Shown here one piece after another: positions 29,911-38,546 of a stretch of 64,000 bases of DNA. The stretch lies in assembly GCF_947241705.1 (NCBI RefSeq), contig NC_079267.1:310001-374000 (forward strand). The letters are read 5' to 3'. The notes beneath the pieces were generated by a model. The model saw only the letters and a program-made list of their open reading frames with translations. It was not told the DNA's origin and made no database searches. The number at the start of each line of letters is the position of its first letter. Position 1 is the stretch's first letter. A program made the translations under genes and the position numbers. The DNA comes from Saccharomyces mikatae IFO 1815 (lineage: Eukaryota > Ascomycota > Saccharomycetes > Saccharomycetales > Saccharomycetaceae).

Positions 29911-31191
29911 ATGCAAAGGAAGATGAACTACCACAACATTGGAGTGATATTGTTGTATTTTTGTATATGGATAGTGCAGGCAAAAGTAACACCGAAGGAT
30001 GAATTGGTATTGAATAAAGGATACTCATTGCCAAACTTATTAGAAGTGAAAGATCCACAAAAGGAGCTCTCGAAATGGGTGTTAAGGGACAAAGCAAAAC
30101 TAGAAGAAGGCAGGTTTGTTTTAACTCCGGGAAAGAGTACCAAAGGTTCACTTTGGTTAAAACCGGAATATAAAGTTCAGGGCGCTATAACAATAGAGTG
30201 GACATTTAGAAGTTTTGGGTTCAGAGGTAGTACAACGGGTGGCCTTGCGTTTTGGTTAAAGCAAGGAAATGCGGAAGATGGTACTGAGCTATTTGGTGGA
30301 AGTTCTGAGAAGTTTGATGGTCTAATGATACTTCTACGGTTAGATGACAAGTTGGGCGAGAGCGTGACAGCATACTTGAATGACGGGTCTAAAAACTTCG
30401 ATTTTAAAAGCTCTCCGTATTTTGCGTCATGTTTATTTCAGTACCAAGATTCCATGGTTCCATCCACGCTGAGATTGACGTATAATGCGCTGGATAATCA
30501 CCTTCTCAAGTTGCAAATGGACAATAGGGTGTGCTTTCAGACAAGGAAAGTTAAATTTATGGAAAACAGCCCACTTAGAATTGGGACAAGTGCTGTCAAC
30601 GATGCCTCCAAAGAATCGTTCGAGATATTGAAAATGAGGCTTTATGATGGGGTCATTGAGGATTCACTGATTCCCAACGTTAACCCCATGGGGCAACCTA
30701 AAGTGGTTACAAAAGTGATCAACTCACAAAGTGGTGAAGAGAGTTTCAAGGAAAGGTTGCCATTTTCTGAAAAGGGGGAAAGCATAACAAAGAACGAACT
30801 TTTTGAGAAGATAAATAAATTGGAAGGAAAAATCATGGCAAATGACATTAATCCATTACTCCTCAAAATGAACAAGATTGTGGAGAATGAACGCGAACTG
30901 ATCCAGCGTTTGAGGCCAGTGCTAGATCTTGAGGAAGCAGAATACAGGTCGGGCGTAAATGACGATAAATTCCAAGACTTTTTATCGATGAATGCAAACC
31001 TGGACAAGTTGATAAAGGAACAAGACAGGACCCGACTAGAAATGAAACTGCATAGCGAACGTAACAACGGTCCCGATGAGATCTTTTCAAAGGTAAGTCT
31101 ATGGTTGGCCATATTGATTTTCATCATGATCACGCTAGCGTATTACATGTTTAGAATCAATCAAGACATCAAGAAAGTCAAGCTTCTATAG
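29911..31191 (+). CDS. EMP46: Emp46, L-type lectin cargo receptor (ER-Golgi)
   Basis: The 426-residue type I membrane protein has a signal peptide in the first 24 residues (GVILLYFCIWIVQA), an L-type lectin domain at about 40-265 (GGLAFWLKQGNAEDGTELFGG), a coiled-coil stalk at about 285-385, a membrane span at about 393-413 and a cytosolic tail ending KKVKLL, with lysines at -3 and -5 (KXKXX retrieval signal). It carries some glycoproteins out of the ER together with its sister Emp47. An in-frame TGA at 29842-29844 with no ATG after it fixes the start at 29911 or 29923. I recall 444 residues in S. cerevisiae, so this copy may be a little shorter. Confidence 0.94.
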   Translation: MQRKMNYHNIGVILLYFCIWIVQAKVTPKDELVLNKGYSLPNLLEVKDPQKELSKWVLRDKAKLEEGRFVLTPGKSTKGSLWLKPEYKVQGAITIEWTFRSFGFRGSTTGGLAFWLKQGNAEDGTELFGGSSEKFDGLMILLRLDDKLGESVTAYLNDGSKNFDFKSSPYFASCLFQYQDSMVPSTLRLTYNALDNHLLKLQMDNRVCFQTRKVKFMENSPLRIGTSAVNDASKESFEILKMRLYDGVIEDSLIPNVNPMGQPKVVTKVINSQSGEESFKERLPFSEKGESITKNELFEKINKLEGKIMANDINPLLLKMNKIVENERELIQRLRPVLDLEEAEYRSGVNDDKFQDFLSMNANLDKLIKEQDRTRLEMKLHSERNNGPDEIFSKVSLWLAILIFIMITLAYYMFRINQDIKKVKLL

Positions 31192-31690
31192 ACCCTTGTG
31201 TCTTTCCGTTATTATGGTATGTGCTATAAGAAATATATCAAATACTTAAATACATAATTGCATATGTCTATGTTTTTTCTCTGGAACAAAGTAAAAAAAT
31301 AGAAAAACATATGCAGAACAGCTAAACATTAATCCTGCCTGCCAGTCTGTCGAAAAAAGGCTCCTTACAGTACAAGTTTCTCCACAACTGGCGTATATAT
31401 CAATTCATTCGACACAGAATATGACTGTACTACGTCGGAGGGGGGGGGTTACGGATCAGAGGAGTTCTCCAGATCTGAATCACGATGATTTCGGAAAACA
31501 CAGGGCAAAGAGAAACAAGGTAGCCGCACTCAATTCATCTTTTAGTGACTACTTTTCATCGAAATCCAATTAAATGCAGTAGAATCTGTTCAAAAAAATG
31601 TACATAGTGTCAATTCGGCAAGCTTTCTTCCGGAATGGCTTAACCAGACCATATATCTCTTCATTATTTTCATTTTAAGGTCCGGAGTAT

Positions 31691-31704
31691 TGATCACGTG
31701 ATCA
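31691..31704. promoter_or_regulatory. palindromic CACGTG (Cbf1-type) site in GAL2 promoter
   Basis: TGATCACGTGATCA is a perfect 14-base palindrome centred on CACGTG, and each half gives RTCACGTG, the Cbf1 consensus. It lies 34 bases upstream of the first Gal4 site. Cbf1 or another bHLH factor is the likely ligand; this is inferred. Confidence 0.5.
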
Positions 31705-31737
31705 AATTCCCATTGAAGGGTTGCCTTTTAAAGGCAC

Positions 31738-31754
31738 CGGTAGTCACTCATCCG
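31738..31754. promoter_or_regulatory. Gal4 site 1 (UAS-GAL) of GAL2
   Basis: CGG (31738-31740), 11 bases, CCG (31752-31754): a perfect Gal4 dimer site about 400 bases upstream of the GAL2 ATG. A near-site CGG-N11-CCA follows at 31757-31773 with one base off. Confidence 0.85.
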
Positions 31755-31820
31755 TGCGGAGTGTTCTGCGCCATTCAGGGGCCAATGTGCCTTTGAGAAG
31801 ATTAGAGCAGGGAGCAGACT

Positions 31821-31842
31821 CGGGGCGGACCACTCCGAGCCG
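31821..31842. promoter_or_regulatory. two overlapping Gal4 sites of GAL2
   Basis: CGG-N11-CCG occurs at 31821-31837 and again at 31826-31842. The two perfect sites are offset by 5 bases and share 12, so two Gal4 dimers probably cannot bind both at once. They lie about 310-330 bases upstream of the ATG. A TATATAAA box is at 32014-32021, 128 bases before the ATG. Confidence 0.85.
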
Positions 31843-32013
31843 ATGTTAGTTAAGCCTTCCCATCTTGAAATAGGAACAAAATGGCTTTATACTCCTGCCA
31901 GAAAGCAAGGCATGTGTATACCTTCTCAAGAATATACAACGTTTTGGCAGCTATTGTTCAGAAGAGGGATAGATCGTAAGCTAAAATTTGGAGAAATTAA
32001 AGATTTGTAGACA

Positions 32014-32021
32014 TATATAAA
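32014..32021 (+). promoter_or_regulatory. TATA box of GAL2
   Basis: TATATAAA lies 128 bases upstream of the GAL2 ATG, the usual distance in yeast, and downstream of all Gal4 sites. A canonical TATA fits a strongly inducible promoter. Confidence 0.75.
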
Positions 32022-32148
32022 CTATCAGCAATTCACTGCTAAAATACATCTTGAGAGTAACTCTTCGCTTATTCATCTTGTTCACTTTTCGATGAAGAAA
32101 ACCACTGTTAAGTAAAATAAAGAATAACATATAAAAAACTTTTTCATA

Positions 32149-33870
32149 ATGGCTTTTGAAGAGAACAATAAGCCTGTTGCTTCAGAGCAACCCCAAGCTG
32201 CTGAAGATTTAGTGTCTTCATTCAGTAAAGATTCACACTTAAGTGCACAATCTCAAAAATATTCCAATGATGAATTGAAAGCTGGCGAGGCAAACCCTGA
32301 AGGGTCTGAAAGTGTGCCCATGGAGATACCCAAGAAGCCTATGTCTGAGTATGTAACTGTTTCTCTGCTATGCTTGTGTGTCGCCTTCGGCGGCTTCATG
32401 TTTGGCTGGGATACCGGCACCATATCTGGTTTTGTTGCTCAAACAGACTTCTTGAGAAGATTTGGTATGAAACACAAGGATGGAACCCATTATTTGTCAA
32501 ATGTCAGAACTGGTTTAATTGTCGCCATTTTCAACATTGGTTGTGCCTTTGGTGGTATTATTCTTTCCAAAGCTGGCGATATGTATGGCCGTAAAAAGGG
32601 TCTTTCAATTGTTGTTTCCGTTTATATAGTCGGAATTATCATTCAAATTGCCTCCATCAACAAATGGTACCAATATTTTATCGGAAGAATTATCTCTGGT
32701 CTAGGTGTCGGTGGTATTGCCGTCTTATCTCCTATGTTGATCTCTGAAATTGCCCCAAAACATTTGAGAGGTACACTAGTTTCCTGTTACCAGCTGATGA
32801 TTACTGCAGGTATTTTCCTAGGCTATTGTACTAACTATGGTACAAAGAACTATTCGAACTCAGTCCAATGGAGAGTACCATTGGGGCTATGTTTCGCTTG
32901 GTCATTATTCATGATTGGCGCTTTAACGCTGGTCCCTGAATCCCCACGTTACTTATGTGAAATGAATAGGGTCGAAGATGCAAAGCATTCTATTGCCAAG
33001 TCTAACAAAGTGTCACCAGAAGATCCAGCTGTTCAAGCCGAGTTGGATCTGATCATGGCGGGTGTAGAAGCTGAAAAACTGGCTGGCAATGCGTCATGGG
33101 GTGAATTATTTTCTACAAAGACCAAAGTCTTCCAACGTTTGTTAATGGGTGTACTTGTCCAAATGTTCCAACAATTGACTGGTAATAACTACTTCTTCTA
33201 CTACGGTACCATTGTCTTCAAGTCAGTTGGTCTTAATGATTCATTTCAAACTTCCATTGTCATTGGTGTGGTCAACTTTGCTTCCACTTTCTTCAGTTTG
33301 TGGACTGTTGAGAACTTGGGTCGTCGTAAGTGTTTGCTTTTAGGCGCCGCCACCATGATGGCCTGTATGGTTATCTTCGCTTCTGTTGGTGTAACCAGAT
33401 TATATCCTCATGGTAAGAGCCAACCTTCTTCCAAGGGCGCTGGTAACTGTATGATTGTCTTCACCTGTTTTTATATTTTCTGTTATGCCACGACTTGGGC
33501 ACCAGTTGCCTGGGTTATTACTGCAGAATCATTCCCCTTGAGAGTCAAGTCGAAATGTATGGCCATGGCCTCAGCTTCCAATTGGGTATGGGGCTTCTTG
33601 ATTGCATTCTTCACTCCATTTATCACCTCTGCCATTAATTTCTACTACGGTTATGTCTTTATGGGCTGTTTAGTTGCTATGTTCTTTTATGTTTTTTTCT
33701 TTGTTCCAGAAACCAAGGGCCTGTCGTTGGAGGAAATACAAGAGTTATGGGAAGAAGGTGTTCTCCCATGGAAATCCGAAGGCTGGATCCCCTCCTCTAG
33801 AAGAGGTAATGATTATAATTTGGAAGATTTACAACATGACAACAAACCATGGTACAAAGCCATGCTATAA
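32149..33870 (+). CDS. GAL2: Gal2 galactose permease
   Basis: The 573-residue, 12-span major facilitator sugar porter takes up galactose and also glucose. The cytosolic N-terminus is Ser/Glu/Gln-rich, the first span starts near residue 70 ([19 protein letters not shown]), and family motifs are seen: GRKKG after span 2, PESPRYL after span 6, [13 protein letters not shown] in span 7 and [10 protein letters not shown] after span 12. It ends KPWYKAML, one residue short of the S. cerevisiae end as I recall it. The frame is intact. Three perfect Gal4 sites and a TATA box upstream argue for normal galactose induction. Confidence 0.97.
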   Translation: MAFEENNKPVASEQPQAAEDLVSSFSKDSHLSAQSQKYSNDELKAGEANPEGSESVPMEIPKKPMSEYVTVSLLCLCVAFGGFMFGWDTGTISGFVAQTDFLRRFGMKHKDGTHYLSNVRTGLIVAIFNIGCAFGGIILSKAGDMYGRKKGLSIVVSVYIVGIIIQIASINKWYQYFIGRIISGLGVGGIAVLSPMLISEIAPKHLRGTLVSCYQLMITAGIFLGYCTNYGTKNYSNSVQWRVPLGLCFAWSLFMIGALTLVPESPRYLCEMNRVEDAKHSIAKSNKVSPEDPAVQAELDLIMAGVEAEKLAGNASWGELFSTKTKVFQRLLMGVLVQMFQQLTGNNYFFYYGTIVFKSVGLNDSFQTSIVIGVVNFASTFFSLWTVENLGRRKCLLLGAATMMACMVIFASVGVTRLYPHGKSQPSSKGAGNCMIVFTCFYIFCYATTWAPVAWVITAESFPLRVKSKCMAMASASNWVWGFLIAFFTPFITSAINFYYGYVFMGCLVAMFFYVFFFVPETKGLSLEEIQELWEEGVLPWKSEGWIPSSRRGNDYNLEDLQHDNKPWYKAML

Positions 33871-34300
33871 TAACGTCCTTACATAAAGAGAAAGCTTTTG
33901 TCTATTCAAATCCTTTCATAACTGACGTGTTTGCTTCATCTTTAATTATCATAATATTTATTAAAAGAAAAAGCTTACTTATCAACGATGTCCTTACGAT
34001 TATATAAAATTTTACATATATACATATTGAGTATATATCAGAGTATTATTACATATCCTTTCTTATTAGAATCAGAAAAAAAAGGAAAACAACAACTGGT
34101 TCCTTTCCTGCTCCATCGACCAGACTCACCAAAAAAAGAATTGCTCTTATGAAAGCCATTGGAAAGCAGTATCACTCAATTTATCTCTGAGAAGCGATGG
34201 TTACAATTTCTACTTTGATCCTTTTTCTTATTGATTTTCTAAACCAGAATATAATCAATGGGGTAGATCTGCCCAGATGACCCCGAAATTGAAAATTGGT

Positions 34301-35479
34301 TCATTTCTTTGCTAGCATAATAAGCATTTCTTTTATCTCTTTTATATCAACCTGTAGCCTATTAATGCTCATTTCCACATCTCGGAGCTTTTCCCGTACT
34401 GTTTTACCATCGTCTATTTCCATACTGACTAATTCTGAGATTATGACTACATATTGTCTTAATTCTGGCTCATCAATAGAAGATAAAATCTTCATTATAT
34501 TGTGTAAAAAATCCTCGTCATTCAGATCCAAAGCAAGAATATGATTCCTGATAGACTCTCTTCGATCCTCTTTCAGGTTCCTTTGTAAAGCAACCTGATC
34601 ATTTTCATCGGTAGTGGAGGTAAAGTCCTCTTCCGCTCGAACCGAACTGTTGCTCCTACTGTTTTCCTCTCGAAAAACTCTGTCTTTAGCCATGATAAGA
34701 CGTCCGTCTTCTGCGCTGTCATATAATTTAATAATGGCTATATTGAATTGCTCTTGTAAATCACCAGTTTTGGAATCACCTTCCCAGCCTTTTTCATGCA
34801 ATTCCTTTCCTTGAGTAACCCAAGTGACAAGGTTATCCCTGATATATCTAGAAGTTATAGGTACCCTTGATTTCTCCTTATAAACTCTATTGAAAAACTC
34901 CGCTATCACTTGATGACACAATATCGGCCTCCTTTTACTTGCTCTCTTTGTTGTGTTAAGTAGAAGAGCCCAATATATAACGGTCAGCTTTTCACAAATA
35001 CATTTTTCTTTATTATTTGACCATCGAAATTTTCTCAATTGTCTTGTTTCCGCCTCATCATTGCTATTACCTCCCAGGTCCGAGGGTGCTCCAACATGCA
35101 ACATGTCGTTATCGATATCGCTGGAAGTCTGAGCTTCCATATTTAATTTTGTATCAGTAGTGCCATTTTTTCTATTAAAACAGATAGTGTGTGTCGACTG
35201 CAAAAGGTCGAAGCTTTTCGGATTGGCAAAATCGATACTCTGCTCTATGATCTTTACCGGTTTCGTTGGCAGTGTTTGCGCAAGCCCTGTCGTTGAGTTT
35301 CTAAAGACATTCTTTTGATCATATCTTGTGGTATTCTTTTTGCTTTTGTACACTTTTTTTGAAGAGGACGCACTCACATTTGTTGCTTCCGATTTCTCAT
35401 CCTCCATTTTTGGCGTTTCAGAAGCCTTTCCGTAATAATCTTCAAAAGAATTTAACGTAAAATTTTTGAAGTTGGACAT
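34301..35479 (-). CDS. SRL2: Srl2, protein of unknown function
   Basis: The 392-residue protein matches SRL2 by position and by length (392 in S. cerevisiae as I recall). The name comes from suppression of rad53 lethality; no molecular function is established. The first 140 residues are polar and serine-rich. A central region (about 140-240) is helical with conserved-looking aromatics (CEKLTVIYWALLLNTTKRASK, then VIAEFFNRVYKEKSRV). The C-terminus is an acidic then coiled-coil segment (VREKLRDVEMSINRLQVDIKEIKEML). No membrane span or signal peptide is seen. It converges on GAL2, 430 bases away. Confidence 0.88.
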   Translation of the reverse strand: MSNFKNFTLNSFEDYYGKASETPKMEDEKSEATNVSASSSKKVYKSKKNTTRYDQKNVFRNSTTGLAQTLPTKPVKIIEQSIDFANPKSFDLLQSTHTICFNRKNGTTDTKLNMEAQTSSDIDNDMLHVGAPSDLGGNSNDEAETRQLRKFRWSNNKEKCICEKLTVIYWALLLNTTKRASKRRPILCHQVIAEFFNRVYKEKSRVPITSRYIRDNLVTWVTQGKELHEKGWEGDSKTGDLQEQFNIAIIKLYDSAEDGRLIMAKDRVFREENSRSNSSVRAEEDFTSTTDENDQVALQRNLKEDRRESIRNHILALDLNDEDFLHNIMKILSSIDEPELRQYVVIISELVSMEIDDGKTVREKLRDVEMSINRLQVDIKEIKEMLIMLAKK

Positions 35480-36050
35480 CCAAAAGGATCTTCACAGTAT
35501 CGTTGTATTTATATCCGCCAGCTTCCACCAACCTCACTCACCATCGCCTCTCTTAAATTGCCTTATCTTATTATTAGTTTATTTATCCATTACACTGTTC
35601 TTCCTTAAATATTTCCATCACCCGGACTGGATATAAAACGTCAGTGTCACTAATTTCGAGTCATAATAAGGTCCTTTACTAAGCTGTTGATTATTATTAC
35701 CTACTGGTAGGGCAAGTGTTTCTCTTTAGGGTCCACTAAAATATTATATCTATTATAAATACAAAAATATAACATTTATCATCAACCTATTAATATTATA
35801 TTTATTATGAGGAAACACTAATGGAATGATTTCAGAATTGTGATATAAAGCCTCATTTAATAAACTAGTGAAAGATGCCCAAAAATACAGTGCCAAACAC
35901 TTTTGTTGCTTTTCATACCAAAAAAATTACTAAAAACTCTATGTATCATGTCCAAAGGTTAAATCACCTTATATATTCGTTGTTAAAGAAGATAAACAGT
36001 AAAGATATAAATAAAAATGTCCCAATTCGACGGTTGGGTATCTTTTTGGT
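35480..36050. other. AT-rich gap between SRL2 and EMP70
   Basis: This 571-base gap is the SRL2 promoter side and the EMP70 3' side. It is strongly AT-rich, especially 35740-35850. It contains only a 66-codon open frame (35875-36075, plus strand) that runs into the EMP70 3' end and has no recognisable similarity. I see no tRNA, repeat or element ends. Confidence 0.5.
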
Positions 36051-38042
36051 TCAGTCTACTTTAATAGATGAGTAAATTTTTCTAATGAAGAACATACTGC
36101 TAATGAAACCAATCGAACCAGTTACCAAACAACACAGTAGTGAAATAACCGAAGAGTACCCCACATACAAAACAATAGTTGTGAACCCACCCAGCTTGAA
36201 TTTAGTGAATAAAATGGAATGAATAAACACATACAAAGCACAACCGGCACCTCCAACAATGAATCCTCTCCATTGCCACTTCCAGTTTTCGAGACATAAC
36301 GAATGATAAGTGATCAAAATGGTAACCAGTGAGGTTGTCAAAGTTAGAAGTAGGAAAGAGAAAAATAAAAATCCGAACATGTAGAAGATCTTATTGAACC
36401 ATAGACTTGTGTATATGAAATACAATTCAACGGCAATGGAGCCAAATGGAAAGACACCAGCAATCAAAGTAGCTGGCACTGTCTTCAAATACCAAGGTTG
36501 GAAGGGAATTTGTCTTGCAATTTGGTTTGTCTTGGTTGGATGTTCATCCCAATGACATTTTTTTCTAGCAACCAATGAGCCAGCAAACGATAATGGAATA
36601 GAGAACAAAAACCATAAAAACACCATAAAGAACAAAGTGCTTGCTGGTATGACGCCGGAAGAATGAACAAACATCAGAAAGAAATTCAATGCGATAATTA
36701 TGATCAAAATAGTACCTGGAACTAAAAGTGGGGTCAATATCAAGTTTGCTTTCCAGTAAGGTCCATCGAAAAATTTGTAAATACCCATGGATGTATAAGA
36801 GCCGACAAACCCGAATAATGCATATAGCATAAACATAACGGTGGCCAACGAACCTCTAGAACTAGGTGATAAGAAACCTAAGGCAGCAAAGAAAATGCTA
36901 CAAGTAACCATGAAAAACAATTGAACTCCAGAACCAACCAAAATGGAAAGGGTTAGTGATCTACTTGGTGCACGGAAAACATCACCATGACTCAATTTCC
37001 AACCTGAATCCTCTTGGAAATCATCGTCCAGGTTCAATTCATTGTAACGTGCAAAATCACTTTTCAGTGCCCGCAATAGCGAATGGATGACAACAGACGA
37101 TAACAAGACAACAACTAAAGAGAAGTTGATCAAAGAGAACCATTGAATGGAAGGGTCATAGACGTGTAAATACTTATCCCATCTGGTGGCCCAAGAAGTT
37201 TCTGATTCAACAAATTTGACGGAATAAGTGAAATAAACTTCGTTATCATTTTCTTCATCCAACATTAAAGGGCTGCCATCTGTTTCACAGGTTTCTGGAT
37301 CAGAACGTTTTATGGATACTGGATTGACAATCACACCAACTACGCGATAGTTACCTTCACCGCGGTCGTGATATTCAATTCTAATATCGTAATGATTAGT
37401 GAAGTAAGGATGCTCGTAAGTTTGCACCATATTGTGGCCATCACGTGTGTCCAACTCAACGCCTTGATTAGTAGTTTCAGCAGTATTTGGAGTAGCCTCG
37501 CTAGCGGTTCCCTGGGTAACTTCTACGAATCCAAGTTCGAAGCCAGCTCCATAAAAGCTTGTCTTAGTTCTTTTGTCAGAAACATTTCTAGCAGCCGGTA
37601 ATCCATCAATTAGCCAGTTTTGGAAAAAGCCATTTTTGATCAATTTATTTATAAATTTAGCGTCATTGCCGGGGATAGTTTTTTTACACAAGGAGACACA
37701 CTCCTTTTCTTCTAGCATTTTCAATTGGAACGGGGAATTATAAATTCGATCACCGAATATAATGGAACCCAAGGATTCAGGTTGCTTCTCGACTTTTTCG
37801 GGTTTGCAAAAATGAAATCTACTGTTGTAATAGTCGTAGGAATACAAAAAGTTCTCTTTATCTCCTGAGACATTATTACCTTCTTCATCTTTGTGTTGAT
37901 AATACATTGATGGAGTTAAATGATTAACAAGCAATGGAATTTCATCGTTTTCCTTGTAAGTAGTAGGCGCTACACCTGGCAAATAGAATGCTTTAGCTGT
38001 TGACACTAAAAAATAGAGCAACAAAAGCTGTAGGTATGCCAT
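36051..38042 (-). CDS. EMP70: Emp70 (Tmn1), TM9SF endosomal membrane protein
   Basis: The 663-residue protein belongs to the transmembrane-9 superfamily. A signal peptide (LLLLYFLVSTAKAFYLPGV) ends near residue 18, a luminal domain runs to about 300, and nine membrane spans fill the C-terminal half, ending FISSMFFIRKIYSSIKVD. The tail K at -3 belongs to the KxD/E-type sorting signal known for this family (here IKVD). Emp70 acts in Golgi/endosome sorting, cell adhesion and copper handling; Tmn2 is its sister. S. cerevisiae Emp70 is 667 residues as I recall. Confidence 0.95.
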   Translation of the reverse strand: MAYLQLLLLYFLVSTAKAFYLPGVAPTTYKENDEIPLLVNHLTPSMYYQHKDEEGNNVSGDKENFLYSYDYYNSRFHFCKPEKVEKQPESLGSIIFGDRIYNSPFQLKMLEEKECVSLCKKTIPGNDAKFINKLIKNGFFQNWLIDGLPAARNVSDKRTKTSFYGAGFELGFVEVTQGTASEATPNTAETTNQGVELDTRDGHNMVQTYEHPYFTNHYDIRIEYHDRGEGNYRVVGVIVNPVSIKRSDPETCETDGSPLMLDEENDNEVYFTYSVKFVESETSWATRWDKYLHVYDPSIQWFSLINFSLVVVLLSSVVIHSLLRALKSDFARYNELNLDDDFQEDSGWKLSHGDVFRAPSRSLTLSILVGSGVQLFFMVTCSIFFAALGFLSPSSRGSLATVMFMLYALFGFVGSYTSMGIYKFFDGPYWKANLILTPLLVPGTILIIIIALNFFLMFVHSSGVIPASTLFFMVFLWFLFSIPLSFAGSLVARKKCHWDEHPTKTNQIARQIPFQPWYLKTVPATLIAGVFPFGSIAVELYFIYTSLWFNKIFYMFGFLFFSFLLLTLTTSLVTILITYHSLCLENWKWQWRGFIVGGAGCALYVFIHSILFTKFKLGGFTTIVLYVGYSSVISLLCCLVTGSIGFISSMFFIRKIYSSIKVD

Positions 38043-38546
38043 GTTGTAAATATTCTCTTTTATTTTTCTTTCGAGATTGGCTCTCTGCTACTAAAACTAA
38101 TATCTTGAAATTGCAGTAGCAGCTAAAAAGAAAAGTTGAACAAAGACCCAAAATTGAACTTACTTTATCCGGCAAGAAGCTTTCAGGAGGAAAAGAAACT
38201 AATAGAACAATACACAATCTTGAATTACCTTTTTGTTTATCATAACGCCAATTTTTTCGAATCGATGACATTTTTCATGGTCTTCCAAGCGACGAAAAAT
38301 TGCCGTGAAAAAATAAATAGGTGGTAACCCGAACTTACTTGCTATAGGTTAAATCACTCATTTCAAAGTAGTTTTAGTGCATTCATTTAACTGACTTCCA
38401 GACCGTGTTAAATCTGCTGCTATAAAGTCTATTCACGTTGTACAAATATTTGAATTTTTAAGACAAAAACCTTTTTTCTTTGCTTTCGTTTTTTTATTAT
38501 ATTAAGTGTTCATTATAAGTAGTTATATATTATAATACAACCCCGA

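Noticed and set aside
35740-35875. AT-rich stretch that at first sight resembled an old LTR
   Set aside because: No terminal TG...CA pair, target-site duplication or recognisable Ty LTR sequence could be found; it looks like ordinary AT-rich intergenic DNA.
35875-36075. 66-codon plus-strand frame between SRL2 and EMP70
   Set aside because: It has no recognisable similarity, ends inside the antisense of EMP70, and its composition is that of the surrounding AT-rich DNA.
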